Shown: one piece after another, positions 46,561 through 57,965 of the stretch
Layout: each line of letters begins with the position of its first letter
Position numbering within the stretch: the first letter of the stretch is position 1
Assembly: GCA_036924085.1 (NCBI GenBank)
Contig: JAVGWX010000005.1
Coordinates: 76,583,047-76,647,046 of the forward strand
Direction of reading: 5' to 3'
From: Ariolimax columbianus
Lineage: Eukaryota; Mollusca; Gastropoda; Stylommatophora; Arionidae
Length of the DNA stretch: 64,000 bases
Program-made: the position numbers and the translations under genes
Notes under the pieces: model-generated
What the model was told of the DNA's origin: nothing
Database searches by the model: none
What the model saw: only the letters and a program-made list of their open reading frames with translations

Positions 46561-47186
46561 GGCTGCTCTCTCTGTTCAGAGCAAAAATCTCTTCCATTTG
46601 CTACGTCCACTAAAATAGGTGAAAGAGAGACTGGGATTTGGATTAAAGTGAGGTAGATTTCTAATTTCTCAACGTCAATCTCTCGTCTTGAGCTACCTTT
46701 GGACAGTGGCGAATCATTTTTAATACGACTGGAGATAGCCCGTGATGTATATTTATCCTTAGTTTTTACCAAAAGTATTGCTTGTAATTCACTTGCGCCA
46801 CCGTTGCTTACAAATGTCAAACGATACAAGGATGACAGTAGCGATTCAGTAAACAACTGTCAAATAAACGCATTAATCCTGCTTGCCTCTAGTTGTCCAA
46901 AATACACAACAACTGGTAATTAAACGCTTCATGCCAAATTACACACGAGTAACATGTATCCAGACACTACACTTAAAGGTTGAATCAAATCCAAACTGTG
47001 AGTAAAAACAAATCATAAAAATAGATTTTCAATCGTCTTTTGCAGATTACACAAGAAGGTACTGCCATATTAGTAGATATGTGACGTATATTCATACTGA
47101 AAGATGAGAGACACAAATTTTGATAGACTGATAACAGACGTACGTGTAGATATATATATATGGCAGACGTCAAGATAGGCAGAAAA
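46561..47186. other. Unassigned, one unrecognised open frame
   Basis: The minus-strand frame at 46,494-46,856 (120 codons) has balanced composition in its middle part but no motif I can place. It could be a fragment of a host exon or of a transposon. Confidence 0.35.
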
Positions 47187-47412
47187 CAGATTCTCAACTA
47201 TTGCAATCCAATGGCATCCCTCCCACTACGGAATTACAGAAAATGAGAGAGCTGACTCACTGGCAAAAGATGGCAGCAAAAAGGCACAATTTAATATCAT
47301 CGACTACCATAAGCAGTACACCAGACCCAATTCACCAACTCAAAAGAAACCAACAAACTACCTTATTTCGCCTGAGAAGTGGTCACTGCAGATTACTAGA
47401 ACATCTATATCA
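47187..47412 (+). mobile_element. LINE RNase H C-terminal fragment
   Basis: Reads IQWHPSHYGITENERADSLA (RNase H His/Asp block) and, after a frameshift, HQLKRNQQTTLFRLRSGHCR and LLEHLYHVV, the C-terminal block preceding the zinc motif. The zinc motif is replaced by a degenerate array. Confidence 0.82.
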
Positions 47413-47825
47413 CGTCGTCCTGGTCAGTATGTTGTGCCTGACCCTGACGTGTCGTTCTGCTCAGTATGTTGTGCCTGACACTGGCGCGTCGTCCTGGTCA
47501 GTATGTTGTGCCCGATGTTGATGCGACGTCCTGGTCAGTATGTTATGCCTGACCCAGTCGTGAAGCTTTGCTCAGTATATTGTGTCTGACACTGTTGTGA
47601 AGTGCTGCTCAGTATGTTGTACCTGAACCGTTGTGAAGTTCCGGTTAGTACCGTTGTGCCTGACCCTGACGTGACGTTACGTTCGGCTTAGTATGTTGTG
47701 CCTGACCCTGACGGGACGCTACGTTCGGTTTAGTATGTTGTGCCTGACCCTGACGGGACGCTACGTTCGGCTTAGAATGTTGTACCTGACCCTGACGTGA
47801 CCTTATGCTCAGTATGTAGTGTCAT
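47413..47825. repeat. Degenerate ~36-45 bp array
   Basis: About ten loose copies of TCAGTATGTTGTGCCTGACC + CTGACGTGACGTTACGTTCG. The same motif appears in 1-2 copies at about 51,520-51,575. Confidence 0.88.
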
Positions 47826-48149
47826 TAGCGTCTTAGTTCCCAACTTATTCTTAAAAACATTGTTCCATCTATTTTAGTACAAATCACAGCGCCAGACATG
47901 CCAGATGTGTGTAGTGATTAAAACAGAATGAAGGCTCTTATCTTCCACACGTAAATCGTGCGCACATTACTGAACGGTTGTCCATAGTGAGGCAGCTCGT
48001 TATTCTGGAGATGGCGTGGTGGCACAGTATGGTGCGAGATCAGTGACAGGTTTGCCATTAGGTCCGCGGGCTTGTAATGTCCCCACACGGCTTCAATGAC
48101 CGGCTAATAACATTCTAATTCTCACTGGGACACGGGAATAGTGTTCCAC

Positions 48150-48305
48150 ATATCAAATCCTGTGCCCCGATAATGACTAACCTTGAGGATATCAAATCCT
48201 GTGCCCCGACAATGACTAACCTTGAAGATATCGAATCCTGTGCCCCGACAATGACTAACCTTGAGGATATCAAATCCTGTGCCCCGACAATTACTAACCT
48301 TGAGG
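48150..48305 (+). repeat. 39-bp in-frame tandem repeat inside LINE endonuclease, 4 copies
   Basis: ATATC starts at 48,150, 48,189, 48,228, 48,267 and 48,306. Each unit encodes DIKSCAPTMTNLE in the endonuclease frame, and the frame stays open through all copies to QDTFYE and a stop at about 48,334. The family normally has this motif once. Confidence 0.93.
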
Positions 48306-48571
48306 ATATCCAGGATACATTCTATGAGTAGCTACGATCCGTCACCTCGTCCGTTTCAAAATCACAGAATTTCGCTATTTTTGGTAACTCCAATGTCTTA
48401 GAAGAACCCCACTATCAGTACTGGGAGGAAGTACTTGCAGAATACTTGGATGCATCCTCGCTATAAGCAGAGGCATATTATTGACTATGTCCTCACCAGG
48501 AACATACGGGATGTGCGATGGATAAAAGTGGTGTGTGATTTGCAAACCACACGGTCATTGTGTTAAAGTTT

Positions 48572-49182
48572 AACGTCTACATAGAGCCAGAAAACTCCAT
48601 CAAGGTAAGAAACCTGTAAACGTCTACAAGAAGCCAGACAACTCCATCAAGATAAGAAACCTATAAACGTCTAAATAGAGCCAGACAACTCCATCAAGAT
48701 AAGAAACCTGTAAACGTCTACATAGAGCCAGACAACTCCATCAAGTTAAGAAACCTGTAAACGTCTACATAGAGCCAGACAACTCCATCAAGGTAAGAAA
48801 CCTGTGAACGTCTACATAGAGCCAGACAACTCCATCAAGGTAAGAAACCTGTAAACGTCTACATAGAGCCAGACAACTCCATCAAGTTAAGAAACCTGTA
48901 AACGTCTACATAGAGCCAGACAACTCCATCAAGTTAAGAAACCTGTAAACGTCTACATAGAGCCAGACAACTCCTTCAAGGTAAGAAACCTGTAAACGTC
49001 TACATAGAGACAGACAGCTCCATCAAGTTAAGAAACCTGTAAACGTCTACATAGAGCCAGACAACTCCATCAAGATAAGAAACCTGTAAACGTCTACATA
49101 GAGCCAGACAACTCCTTCAAGGTAAGAAACCTGTAAACGTCTACATAGAGCCAGACAACTCCATCAAGGTAAGAAACCTGTA
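48572..49182 (+). repeat. 47-bp minisatellite inside LINE linker, 13 copies
   Basis: Unit AACGTCTACATAGAGCCAGA + CAACTCCATCAAGTTAAGAAACCTGTA, starting at 48,572, 48,619 and so on to 49,136. It begins after the last endonuclease block and ends directly before KRLNISKLL. Since 47 is not a multiple of three the frame is destroyed. Confidence 0.95.
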
Positions 49183-50426
49183 AAGAGACTGAACATCTCC
49201 AAACTGCTAAATGGGACTAATGAGGAAGGCTTTTCCTAGGTTCTGGACAGTCGATAGACCGACACACTGTTCTACATTAAAACAGAGGAGAATAAATGGG
49301 CATATCTGAAGTATGCTGTCTGTTGAATTACTTCTGAGTATTCGGGTTAGGCGGTTCGCTGAAACCCTGGCTTGTTTGAGGAGAACGACGTGTCTATTAA
49401 ATCTATTGGATGAGAAACATAGCTTATTAGGACTCCATCAAGACGACCCGTCATCATTTCTAAAACATTGGTCTTCTCCAACATTCACAGGATTATCCAG
49501 AACCAAGTCAGGAATATCCAGCACGCCTAGTCCAAAAATAAAGCAGATACAATTCAGAAATTTGTGGATAACATAAAGTAAAGTAGTCTCCGGTCCAATC
49601 ACTCATATCCTGTCCTTATCCAGTGAGTTTCCATAGCCTTTCACTCAATTTGAGATGCAGGTCCCATACCACAGGAGCTAACAGATACAACCATTGTCCA
49701 CATCTACATCGTTAAATCAGTCGTCAATCGAATAATGTTTTTTGTTTGTGAATGCTCACAATGAGTAGGTTGACTCAAAAACGTCAAACATGATTGTGTG
49801 TATCCCCAAACAATCGCAAAGAATCAATGTGGCCACCAAGATCAAGGTGTGCCGTGCTCTGGTGCTAGAAGCATGCGAAACTTGCATGTCAGAAACATCA
49901 ACCTGTATGATGTGAGCTGTGTCAGCAGTCTGCTCAGGATCGGATAACAGGATAGAGTTCCCAACTTTGCAGTCCTCAGCGAGGGCGAGGACCTCGGACA
50001 TCCATGCGCTTCTGCAGAGTAGAAAGATCAGATGAGCTGGACATGTTATTCGTATGCCCGATGAGTGTCTCCCCAAACCGCTGTTTGGTGAGCTCTGTAC
50101 AGGCAAGCGCTCGTCAGGAAAACAGAATAAACGATACAAAAACTATCTGAAAGTTTCTTTGAACAGTTTCATTGTTGATGTTGTCTATTGTGAGCTGATT
50201 CCTCCTAACCGCTCAATCTTGTGCACTGCCGTCACACACAGTGCTCGCATCGCTCAGAAAAGAATCTTTGGATAGCTGTAGAAAAGGCAAGCTGCGCAAT
50301 TGAACAGAACGCAAGACGGTTAAATTGCATTCGGATCGGATTGTGCAAATCATTCGAAGAATGCAACCATATACAAATACACATGTCGGACGCTGCTTTT
50401 AACTACGCTTGTGATGGGCATCTATT

Positions 50427-50437
50427 ATTATTATTAT

Positions 50438-50470
<33 letters not shown>

Positions 50471-50492
50471 GTGTGTGGGGGGGGGGGGGGGG
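50427..50492. repeat. TA/TG microsatellite and G-run
   Basis: ATT, TA and TG dinucleotide stretches followed by about 16 G. Confidence 0.95.
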
Positions 50493-50752
50493 ATTTCGTG
50501 GCGAAGTGAAAAAGCCATCGGCCTTGTGATCAGGTGGTGTGGGTTCGACTCCGGACTCCGCCGTATATTTTACGAGTGCTTTATGCGCAGTCCCCTGCAT
50601 ATCGTAGTCGCCCCCTTGTCTCATTGTCCTTGACTTGCCACTGAGACGAGAGAGAGAGGATAAAAAGTAGCGCAGTTAATCCTTACTAAAAACAGCGCTA
50701 ACAAAATTAATAATGCCATCATCGTCTATGATGGACGGCGGCCTTTGCTTCG
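50493..50752 (+). mobile_element. tRNA-derived SINE (second family)
   Basis: A-box-like TGGCGAAGTGA (50,499-50,509) and a strong B box GGGTTCGACTCC (50,541-50,552) at normal tRNA spacing. A ~190-bp body unrelated to the 31.3-kb SINE follows, ending at a TA run. No target-site duplication was identified, partly because both flanks are microsatellites. Confidence 0.75.
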
Positions 50753-50777
50753 ATATATATATATATATATATATATC
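50753..50777. repeat. TA microsatellite
   Basis: Clean TA dinucleotide run between a SINE and a family A repeat. Confidence 0.95.
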
Positions 50778-50780
50778 ATC

Positions 50781-51030
50781 GTGATCAGGAAGGTGCAGTG
50801 GTCAGCGACCCAAAGCTGACTTAGCGTCAGGGCCAGCTAACCAGAGCTGCAAAGAACTTTCTACACTTATATGCGGTGATCCTGGATAACAGACTGAAAC
50901 AGAAGACTGGCTTAGGAGAAGGGATCGAAGATCGAAAGCTAACCTGGTGATAAAAAATGCCCGCTGAAGTCGGGTGTGACGGACCGAAAGGTGCAGGCAT
51001 CACAGTGAAGCTCGACATGTATCTCATCTA
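50781..51030 (+). mobile_element. Interspersed repeat family A, copy 2
   Basis: Shares with 42,048-42,540 GTGGTCAGCGACCCA, GCGTCAGGGCCAGC, CTTTCTACACTT, GGTGATCCTGGATAACAGAC, GGAGAAGGGATCGAAGA, AAAAAATGCCCGCTGAAGTC and GACCGAAAGGTGCAGGCATC. It lacks the 5' GGGATCAAGATG block and the far 3' end. Confidence 0.75.
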
Positions 51031-51226
51031 TTCCTGGCTTGGTAGGGAGTAAAGTCGGTTATGAAATTCTTCTTTGGTTACAGGTGGTCTTAGTTCTATC
51101 AAAGGTATGTCATTTGACGGTATGTTAGCTTGGTACCCTTCCGCCCTTCAGCTCTCTAGCAGCATATCTGTCTGTCTTTTTTGGGGTCTCTGTGTCTGTT
51201 ATTGGATTTTTTCCCATTTATACATG

Positions 51227-51275
<49 letters not shown>

Positions 51276-51517
51276 TTTTTCCGTTGTTTGTTGTTTAATG
51301 CCCCAAATGTCTAAGTTTACTCTTCTCTGTGCTCTGAATATGGCGTTAAGCGAGCGTGCTGATAAAATTAGATACGCTGTCCTCCAAGTAGTTGTGCTAT
51401 GCTTGGCTTCGACTACGTGACGCTCACTACTACAGGGATCAAGTCCATCCACATCTCGTCACCCAGACTGCCGTGAACACAGTTTCGAGGGATCGCTTCA
51501 AGAAAGATAGTGTTGTT
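51031..51517. other. Unassigned with TA/TG microsatellite
   Basis: TA run followed by TGTGTG at about 51,233-51,276. Otherwise no recognised feature. Confidence 0.6.
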
Positions 51518-52609
51518 ATTCAGTGTATTGTGCCTGACCCTGACGTGACGTTGTGGTCAGTATGTTGTGCGTGACCGTACTAGCATCTGAGCCAGCCCCC
51601 ACCCTCACTCCCCCCTCCAAGTAAACTAGCTGTAAGTTAGTCCCTGGTTTTCAACTGGGTAGTTGAGACGACGAGGAAGCGAGTTAGTTGCCCCCATCTG
51701 ACAACAATATGAGGCCTTACATAAAGATGTCCACAGCACTTCTTCGGCGACAGCAATGTCTGTTGCAGCAATGCTTCTCAAAGTGGTGACTCGAGGACCG
51801 GTCCCAATCAACGTGTCCTCATTCGCTGGTTCGCAAACGGCGTTAAACGCTGTACAACAGAAGCACTCATTATATTTGAATAAGCTAAATCGTTGTAAAC
51901 TTGTTTTATAATTAGAACTGTGGCTAAATTTGATATGCTTCTTTAAAACACATCCACTACTTACAATACACCTATATAACTTTTTATACAATTCCAGGAT
52001 ATGTTTTACATTAATTTTTCTTAACTCTCATTAAATTTGCAAAATAACAATGTACTACTACATTTGTTTAAACAGTCCCAAGAATAGAAGAACGTTTTTA
52101 ACTGCTATTATTAAATAGTAAAAGAGGTATAGAATTGGATGAGCACACATTTTTTAAAAATGTTTTACAAATGCTGATGATCGAAAAAGAATATAAAATC
52201 AATAAATTGGGCACCGGTGGCTGTTGCTATGTGTTAATTCCGAACAGGTCCATCGCACCAAAATGTTTTGGAAGGACTAAACTTTGGAATTACATTGACC
52301 ATTTACATCTTAGTTGTCAGAAATTCTCCGTCGTGACTTGTCCAACAGTCGGTACTAAATAAATTCACCAGCACCAGTTTGAGAACTGACAAGTGGGGCT
52401 AATCTACGTATATCTCCATCCCTACCAAGATATGGTCAAAACGCCCTCAAATCAGCAAATGGAGAGTCGGGGGCTCAAAAGGTTGTTGTACGTCAAATGA
52501 TGAAAGGAAACCTTACAACTACAGCTCAAACTGATAAAGAAACAACTCTAAATATCTTCACGTATTCATTGCTAAACATGTGTCTAAAACACAGATGAAT
52601 AGGAAAATC
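51518..52609. other. Unassigned, includes outlier copy of the 47.4-kb array motif
   Basis: ATTGTGCCTGACCCTGACGT at about 51,529-51,548 matches the array at 47,413-47,825. The minus-strand frame 51,626-51,991 (121 codons) is not recognised. Confidence 0.45.
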
Positions 52610-52619
52610 ACAATATTGT

Positions 52620-53272
52620 GAATGAAATGTTCGATAAACGTCCTATGTGCTATCAGACGAATTACATTGATGTGAAGGAAATGTTCGATAAACATCCTCT
52701 GTGCTATCAGACGAATTAAATTGATGTGAATGAAATGTTCGATAAACGTCCTATGTGCTATCAGACGAATTAAATTGATGTGAAGGAAATGTTCGATAAA
52801 CGTCGTATGTGCTATCAGACGAATTAAATTGATGTGAATGAAATGTTCGATAAACGTCGTATGTGCTATCAGACGAATTAAATTGATGTGAAGGAAATGT
52901 TCGATAAACGTCCTATGGGCTATCAGACGAATTAAATTGATGTGAAGGAAATGTTCGATAAACGTCCTATGTGCTATCAGACGAATTAAATTGATGTGAA
53001 GGAAATGTTCGATAAACTTCATATGTGCTATCAGACGAATTACATTGATGTGAAGGAAATGTTCGATAAACTTCCTCTGTGCTATCAGACGAATTAAATT
53101 GATGTGAATGAAATGTTCGATAAACGTCCTATGTGCTATCAGACGAATTAAATTGATGTGAAGGAAATGTTCGATAAACGTCGTATGTGCTATCAGACGA
53201 ATTAGATTGATGTGAAGGAAATGTTCGATAAACGTCCTATGTGCTATCAGACGAATTAAAGTGTTCTAAATG
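52620..53272. repeat. 54-bp minisatellite, ~12 copies
   Basis: Unit GAAATGTTCGATAAACGTCC + TATGTGCTATCAGACGAATT + AAATTGATGTGAAG. The GAAG/GAATG ending and CCT/CGT variants are interspersed. Minus-strand FIEHFLHINLIRLIAHRT repeats follow from the 54-bp period. Confidence 0.95.
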
Positions 53273-54016
53273 AAATGCCCGATCAGAAGTCGTGACTTAA
53301 GTAGATGAGGTCATTAATCCTTCGTCTTTATCATGGCGAGACATCCAAATTCTGTTACCTCACGATAATGTAACCCTATCAAATTCCACTCTGCGCCTAT
53401 TACAAATGTAGATAAGTGTTACATGTCACAAGAAAATCGACCAGCAGTGTAGATGTTAGATTATATGATAGTACTCTTATAATACCCCGGTCTCACAACT
53501 GCCACTACCAAGCTCAGGATAGCAAACTACAGCGCCCCACGTCGCTTCACATCAAACATGAACAGAAAATTCCAGTACAAATAAATAAAGAAAACATACT
53601 TTTCCAATTAACAAGCACAATGGACAGGCCAATGACTCTAATTAAGAAGACTCTAATTAAGAAGACTCTAATTAAGAAGACTCTAATTAAGAAGATAATG
53701 AAGTTCGACCTAGTTCCGTTGGTATCACAATCCACTAATTGTGATCCAAATAGAACATTCGAACCGCGTGCTCGGCCTTGATGTGTTCGCGTGTGCCTCA
53801 TCAATTACGAATTCTCTGTCGGCGGGAGCCTTGTGATCTTGTCAGGCTCAAGTAGTCCGACGTAATCACAGAGAAGAGACAGGACTAATCAAATAGGAAG
53901 TGTCTCCAGTTCTGGAGTCAAATTAGTCACGCTAAACGTTGTGCCCGCAGTAATGGTAGGTAGGCTGAACTTTTTTGTAATAAAAGCACTGAGCAGTGTA
54001 GGTAATCAGGATACAA
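53273..54016. other. Unassigned, with 15-bp x4 repeat
   Basis: ACTCTAATTAAGAAG is repeated four times at 53,636-53,695. The 121-codon plus frame around it (53,416-53,781) is not recognised. Confidence 0.6.
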
Positions 54017-55345
54017 GTCATGGATGGGTCAGGTAGAGGAAGGGATGTCATGGATGGGTCGGGTAGAGGGAGGGATGTCATGGATGGGTCAGGTAGAGAG
54101 AGGGGTGGATAGGATGGGCCAGGTAGAGAGAGATATCATGGATGAGTCAGGTAGAGAGAGGGACGGATAGGATGGGCCAGATAGAGAGAGGGGTGTCATG
54201 GATGGGTCAGGTAGAGAGAGGGGTGTCAATGATGGGTCAGGTAAAGGGAAGGATGTCATGGATGGGCCAGGTAGAGGGAGGGATGTCATGGATGGGCCAG
54301 GTAGAGAGAAGGATGTCATGGATGGACCAGGTAGAGGGAGGGATGTCATGGATGTGTCAGGTAGAGAGAGGGGTGGATAGGATGGGCCAGGTAGAGAGAT
54401 AAATGTCATGGATGGGTCAGGTAGAGAGAGGGGTGTCATGGATGGGTCAGGTAGAGGGAGGGGTGGATAGGATGGTGAAGGTAGAGAGAGAGATGTCATG
54501 GATGGGTCAGGTAGAGGGAGAGATGTCATGGATGGGTCAAGTAGAGAGAGGGGTGGATAGGATGGGCCAGGTAGAGAGAGGGGTGGATAGGATGGGCCAG
54601 GTAGAGAGATAAATATCATGACTGGGTCAGGTAGAGAGAGGGGTGGATAAGATGGGCCAGGTAGAGAGAGAGATGTCATGGATGGGTCAGGTAGAGAGAG
54701 GGATGTCATGGATTGGTCAGGTAGAGAGAAGGATGTCATGGATGGGCCAGGTAGAGGGAGGGATGTCATGGATAGGTCAGGTAGAGATAGGGATGTCATG
54801 GATGGGTCAGGTAGATGGAGGGATGTCATGGATAGGTCAGGTAGAGAGAGGGATGTCATGGATGGGTCAGGTAGAGAGAGGGGTGGATAGGATAGGCCAG
54901 GTAGAGAGAGAGATGTTATTGATGGGTCAGGTAGAGAGAGGGATGTCATGGATGGGCCAGGTAGAGGGAGGGATGTCATGGATAGGTCAGGTAGAGAAAG
55001 GGATGTCATAGATGGGTCATGTAGAGGGAGGGATGTCATGTATGAGTCAGGTAAAGGGAGGGATGTTATGGATGGGTCAGGCAGAGGGAGGGATGTCACG
55101 GATGGGTCAGGTAGAGGGAGAGATGTCATGGATGGGCCAGGAAGAGAGAGCGGTGTCATGGATAGGGCAGGTAGAGAGAGTGATGTCATGGATGGGTCAG
55201 GTAGAGAGAGAGTGATGTCATGGATGGGTCAGGTAGAGAGAGGGCTGGATAGGAAACGCCAGGTAGAGTGAGGGATGTCATGGATAGGTCAGGTAGAGAG
55301 AGGGATTGATAGGTCAGTTAGAGAGATGGATGGATAGGCCAGGTA
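54017..55345. repeat. 30-bp minisatellite, ~44 copies
   Basis: Unit GATGTCATGGATGGGTCAGG + TAGAGAGAGG, mixed with a GGTGGATAGGATGGGCC subtype. The 366-codon minus-strand frame (MTSLSLPDPS repeats) is an artefact of the 30-bp period. A G-run follows at about 55,352-55,369. Confidence 0.96.
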
Positions 55346-55830
55346 GAGAGAAGGGGGGGGGGGGGGGGGTCATGGATGGTTTAGTTATAGGGAATTATGT
55401 AATGAATTGCTCAGGCATAGGGTGGCATGTTTTCAATTGCTCAGGTAAAGAGACGCATGTTAGGAATGTATTAGGTAAAGGGTGGCATGTTATGAATTTG
55501 CTCAGACAAAAAGACGCATGTTATGAATTGCTCAGGTGGAGACATGGGCGCCATCAGTGTTGCACATAGAGAGAAATGTCATGGATTGTGGTAGTATTGA
55601 GAGAAAAGGCATAGAGACTCGGGGACAGAGATATATCAGACTCGTGTATAGGGAGTTATCATGGGTAATTTAGGTCGATAGATGAATATTATGGATGGCT
55701 CCGGCAGGGTCAATGAGAGATGCCACGGATGATTTGACAAAGAGATGTCATGGCTGGCTCATAGAAAGAGAGAGAGAGGGAGAAAGAGAGAAAAAGGTCA
55801 CAGACGGCTAATGCAGAGAGAAAGAGGTGA
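55346..55830. repeat. Degenerate continuation of the GA-rich array
   Basis: ATGAATTGCTCAGGTAAAG- and ATAGAGAGA-like units with decreasing similarity. Confidence 0.7.
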
Positions 55831-56180
55831 GATAATTCGTGGTGACTTAATACAGGTTTATAAGATGATCAGAGGAATGGATACATTAGACTATAACAAG
55901 TTTTTTGTTTAAATACAGCCACTCACAATAACAAGAGGGCATATCTACAAGCTGACTAAAGAGAGGTCCATATTAGATATTAGGAAAAATTATTTTACTC
56001 GGAGAGTGGTGACTGCTTGGAATGCATTGCCAGGTGAGGTAGTGGAGGCAGGGACAGTTAATGCATTTAGGAATAAATTGGATGCGCATAGCTTTTAGAG
56101 CAAAGTGATGTAAATGTAACTGGTTGTATACAGACTCTACAGGGTCTTCTAAACCAGTATAAAGACGTTAAGTTAAGTTA
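55831..56180 (+). mobile_element. LINE 3' end, best-preserved copy of the CR1/jockey-like family
   Basis: Reads RGDLIQVYKMIRGMDTLDYN, then after an interruption GHIYKLTKERSILDIRKNYF, TRRVVTAWNALPGEVVEAGT and VNAFRNKLDAHSF, with the stop at 56,096-56,098. This is the standard C-terminus of a family of non-LTR retrotransposon RTs. About 80 bp of 3' untranslated sequence ends in a TTAAG repeat. It is 5' truncated within an array. Confidence 0.92.
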
Positions 56181-56380
56181 AGAGAGAGAAATGTAGATCA
56201 CGGTGGTTAAGACAGAGAGAGAGAGAGAGAGAGAGAAATGTAACAAACTGCTCACCGATATAGAAAGAGAGAGAAAGAGAAAGAAAACGAAAGATATATA
56301 TATAGTATCGGGGTGGTTTAGTCAGACCGAGAGAGGGAGACAAATGTCATGTATGATTAGGGTAGAGAGAAAGAGATGTC
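56181..56380. repeat. GA-rich low-complexity DNA
   Basis: GA runs at 56,214-56,236 and 56,262-56,290. Confidence 0.85.
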
Positions 56381-57965
56381 ATGGATGACTTAAACAGAGT
56401 GACAGAGAGAGAGGGAGAGAGGGGTGGGATGAATGGCTCAGGTAGAGTGAAAGAGATTTCATGGATGACTTAAACAGAGTGACAGAGAGAGAGGGAGAGA
56501 GGGGTGGGATGAATGGCTCAGGTAGAGTGAAAGAGATTTCATGGATGACTTAAACAGAGTGACAGAGAGAGAGGGAGAGAGGGGTGGGATGAATGGCTCA
56601 GGTAGAGTGAAAGAGATTTCATGGATGACTTAAACAGAGTGACAGAGAGAGAGGGAGAGAGGGGTGGGATGAATGGCTCAGGTAGAGTGAAAGAGATTTC
56701 ATGGATGACTTAAACAGAGTGACAGAGAGAGAGGGAGAGAGGGGTGGGATGAATGGCTCAGGTAGAGTGAAAGAGATTTCATGGATGACTTAAACAGAGT
56801 GACAGAGAGAGAGGGAGAGAGGGGTGGGATGAATGGCTCAGGTAGAGTGAAAGAGATTTCATGGATGACTTAAACAGAGTGACAGAGAGAGAGGGAGAGA
56901 GGGGTGGGATGAATTGCTCAGGTAGAGTGAAAGAGATTTCATGGATGACTTAAACAGAGTGACAGAGAGAGAGGGAGAGAGGGGTGGGATGAATGGCTCA
57001 GGTAGAGTGAAAGAGATTTCATGGATGACTTAAACAGAGTGACAGAGAGAGAGAGAGAGGGGGGTGGGATGAATGGCTCAGGTAGAGTGAAAGAGATTTC
57101 ATGGATGACTTAAACAGAGTGACAGAGAGAGAGGGAGAGAGGGGTGGGATGAATGGCTCAGGTAGAGTGAAAGAGATTTCATGGATGACTTAAACAGAGT
57201 GACAGAGAGAGAGGGAGAGAGGGGTGGGATGAATGGCTCAGGTAGAGTGAAAGAGATTTCATGGATGACTTAAACAGAGTGACAGAGAGAGAGGGAGAGA
57301 GGGGTGGGATGAATGGCTCAGGTAGAGTGAAAGAGATTTCATGGATGACTTAAACAGAGTGACAGAGAGAGAGGGAGAGAGGGGTGGGATGAATGGCTCA
57401 GGTAGAGTGAAAGAGATTTCATGGATGACTTAAACAGAGTGACAGAGAGAGAGGGAGAGAGGGGTGGGATGAATTGCTCAGGTAGAGTGAAAGAGATTTC
57501 ATGGATGACTTAAACAGAGTGACAGAGAGAGAGGGAGAGAGGGGTGGGATGAATGGCTCAGGTAGAGTGAAAGAGATTTCATGGATGACTTAAACAGAGT
57601 GACAGAGAGAGAGGGAGAGAGGGGTGGGATGAATGGCTCAGGTAGAGTGAAAGAGATTTCATGGATGACTTAAACAGAGTGACAGAGAGAGAGGGAGAGA
57701 GGGGTGGGATGAATGGCTCAGGTAGAGTGAAAGAGATTTCATGGATGACTTAAACAGAGTGACAGAGAGAGAGAGAGAGTGGGGTGGGATGAATGGCTCA
57801 GGTAGAGTGAAAGAGATTTCATGGATGACTTAAACAGAGTGACAGAGAGAGAGGGAGAGAGGGGTGGGATGAATGGCTCAGGTAGAGTGAAAGAGATTTC
57901 ATGGATGACTTAAACAGAGTGACAGAGAGAGAGAGAGAGAGGGGGGTGGGATGAATGGCTCAGGT
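56381..57965. repeat. 80-bp minisatellite, ~20 nearly identical copies
   Basis: Unit starts ATGGATGACTTAAACAGAGT at 56,381 and every 80 bp to 57,901. Variation is limited to GAATTGCTCA (56,912 and 57,472) and changes within the GA run (~57,050, ~57,770, ~57,930). It is far more homogeneous than most arrays here. Confidence 0.97.

Larger units (their letters stand above)
47985..50340 (+). mobile_element. Decayed endonuclease/RT LINE carrying two internal minisatellites
   Basis: Plus-strand LINE read across shifts and stops. Endonuclease: FAIRSAGL (~48,050), APTMTNLEDI (repeated; 48,150-48,320), QDTFYE, SVSKSQNFAIFGNSNV (~48,340-48,395), WMHPRYKQRHIIDYVLTRNI (48,449-48,510). Endonuclease-RT linker: KKPVKRLNISKLLNGTNEEG (49,170-49,230), EENDVSIKS, EKHSLLGLHQDDPSS (49,410-49,460), SKNKADTIQKFVDNIK. 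The RT palm is absent, and the next recognisable part is the C-terminus: VATKIKVCRALVLEACET, SRKIR..GHVIRMPDECLPK, GELCTGKRSSGKQNKRYKNY (50,090-50,150). So the element has a large internal deletion, a 39-bp x4 array in the endonuclease and a 47-bp x13 array in the linker. Confidence 0.88.

Noticed and set aside
46494..46856. 120-codon minus-strand frame as a host exon
   Set aside because: No recognisable domain. One end runs into low-complexity AGACA DNA and clear splice sites were not seen.
51626..51991. 121-codon minus-strand frame as a gene
   Set aside because: No motif recognised and no supporting signals. Left as unassigned sequence.
54089..55189. 366-codon minus-strand frame of MTSLSLPDPS repeats
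   Set aside because: Artefact of a 30-bp purine-rich unit. The opposite strand is also open.
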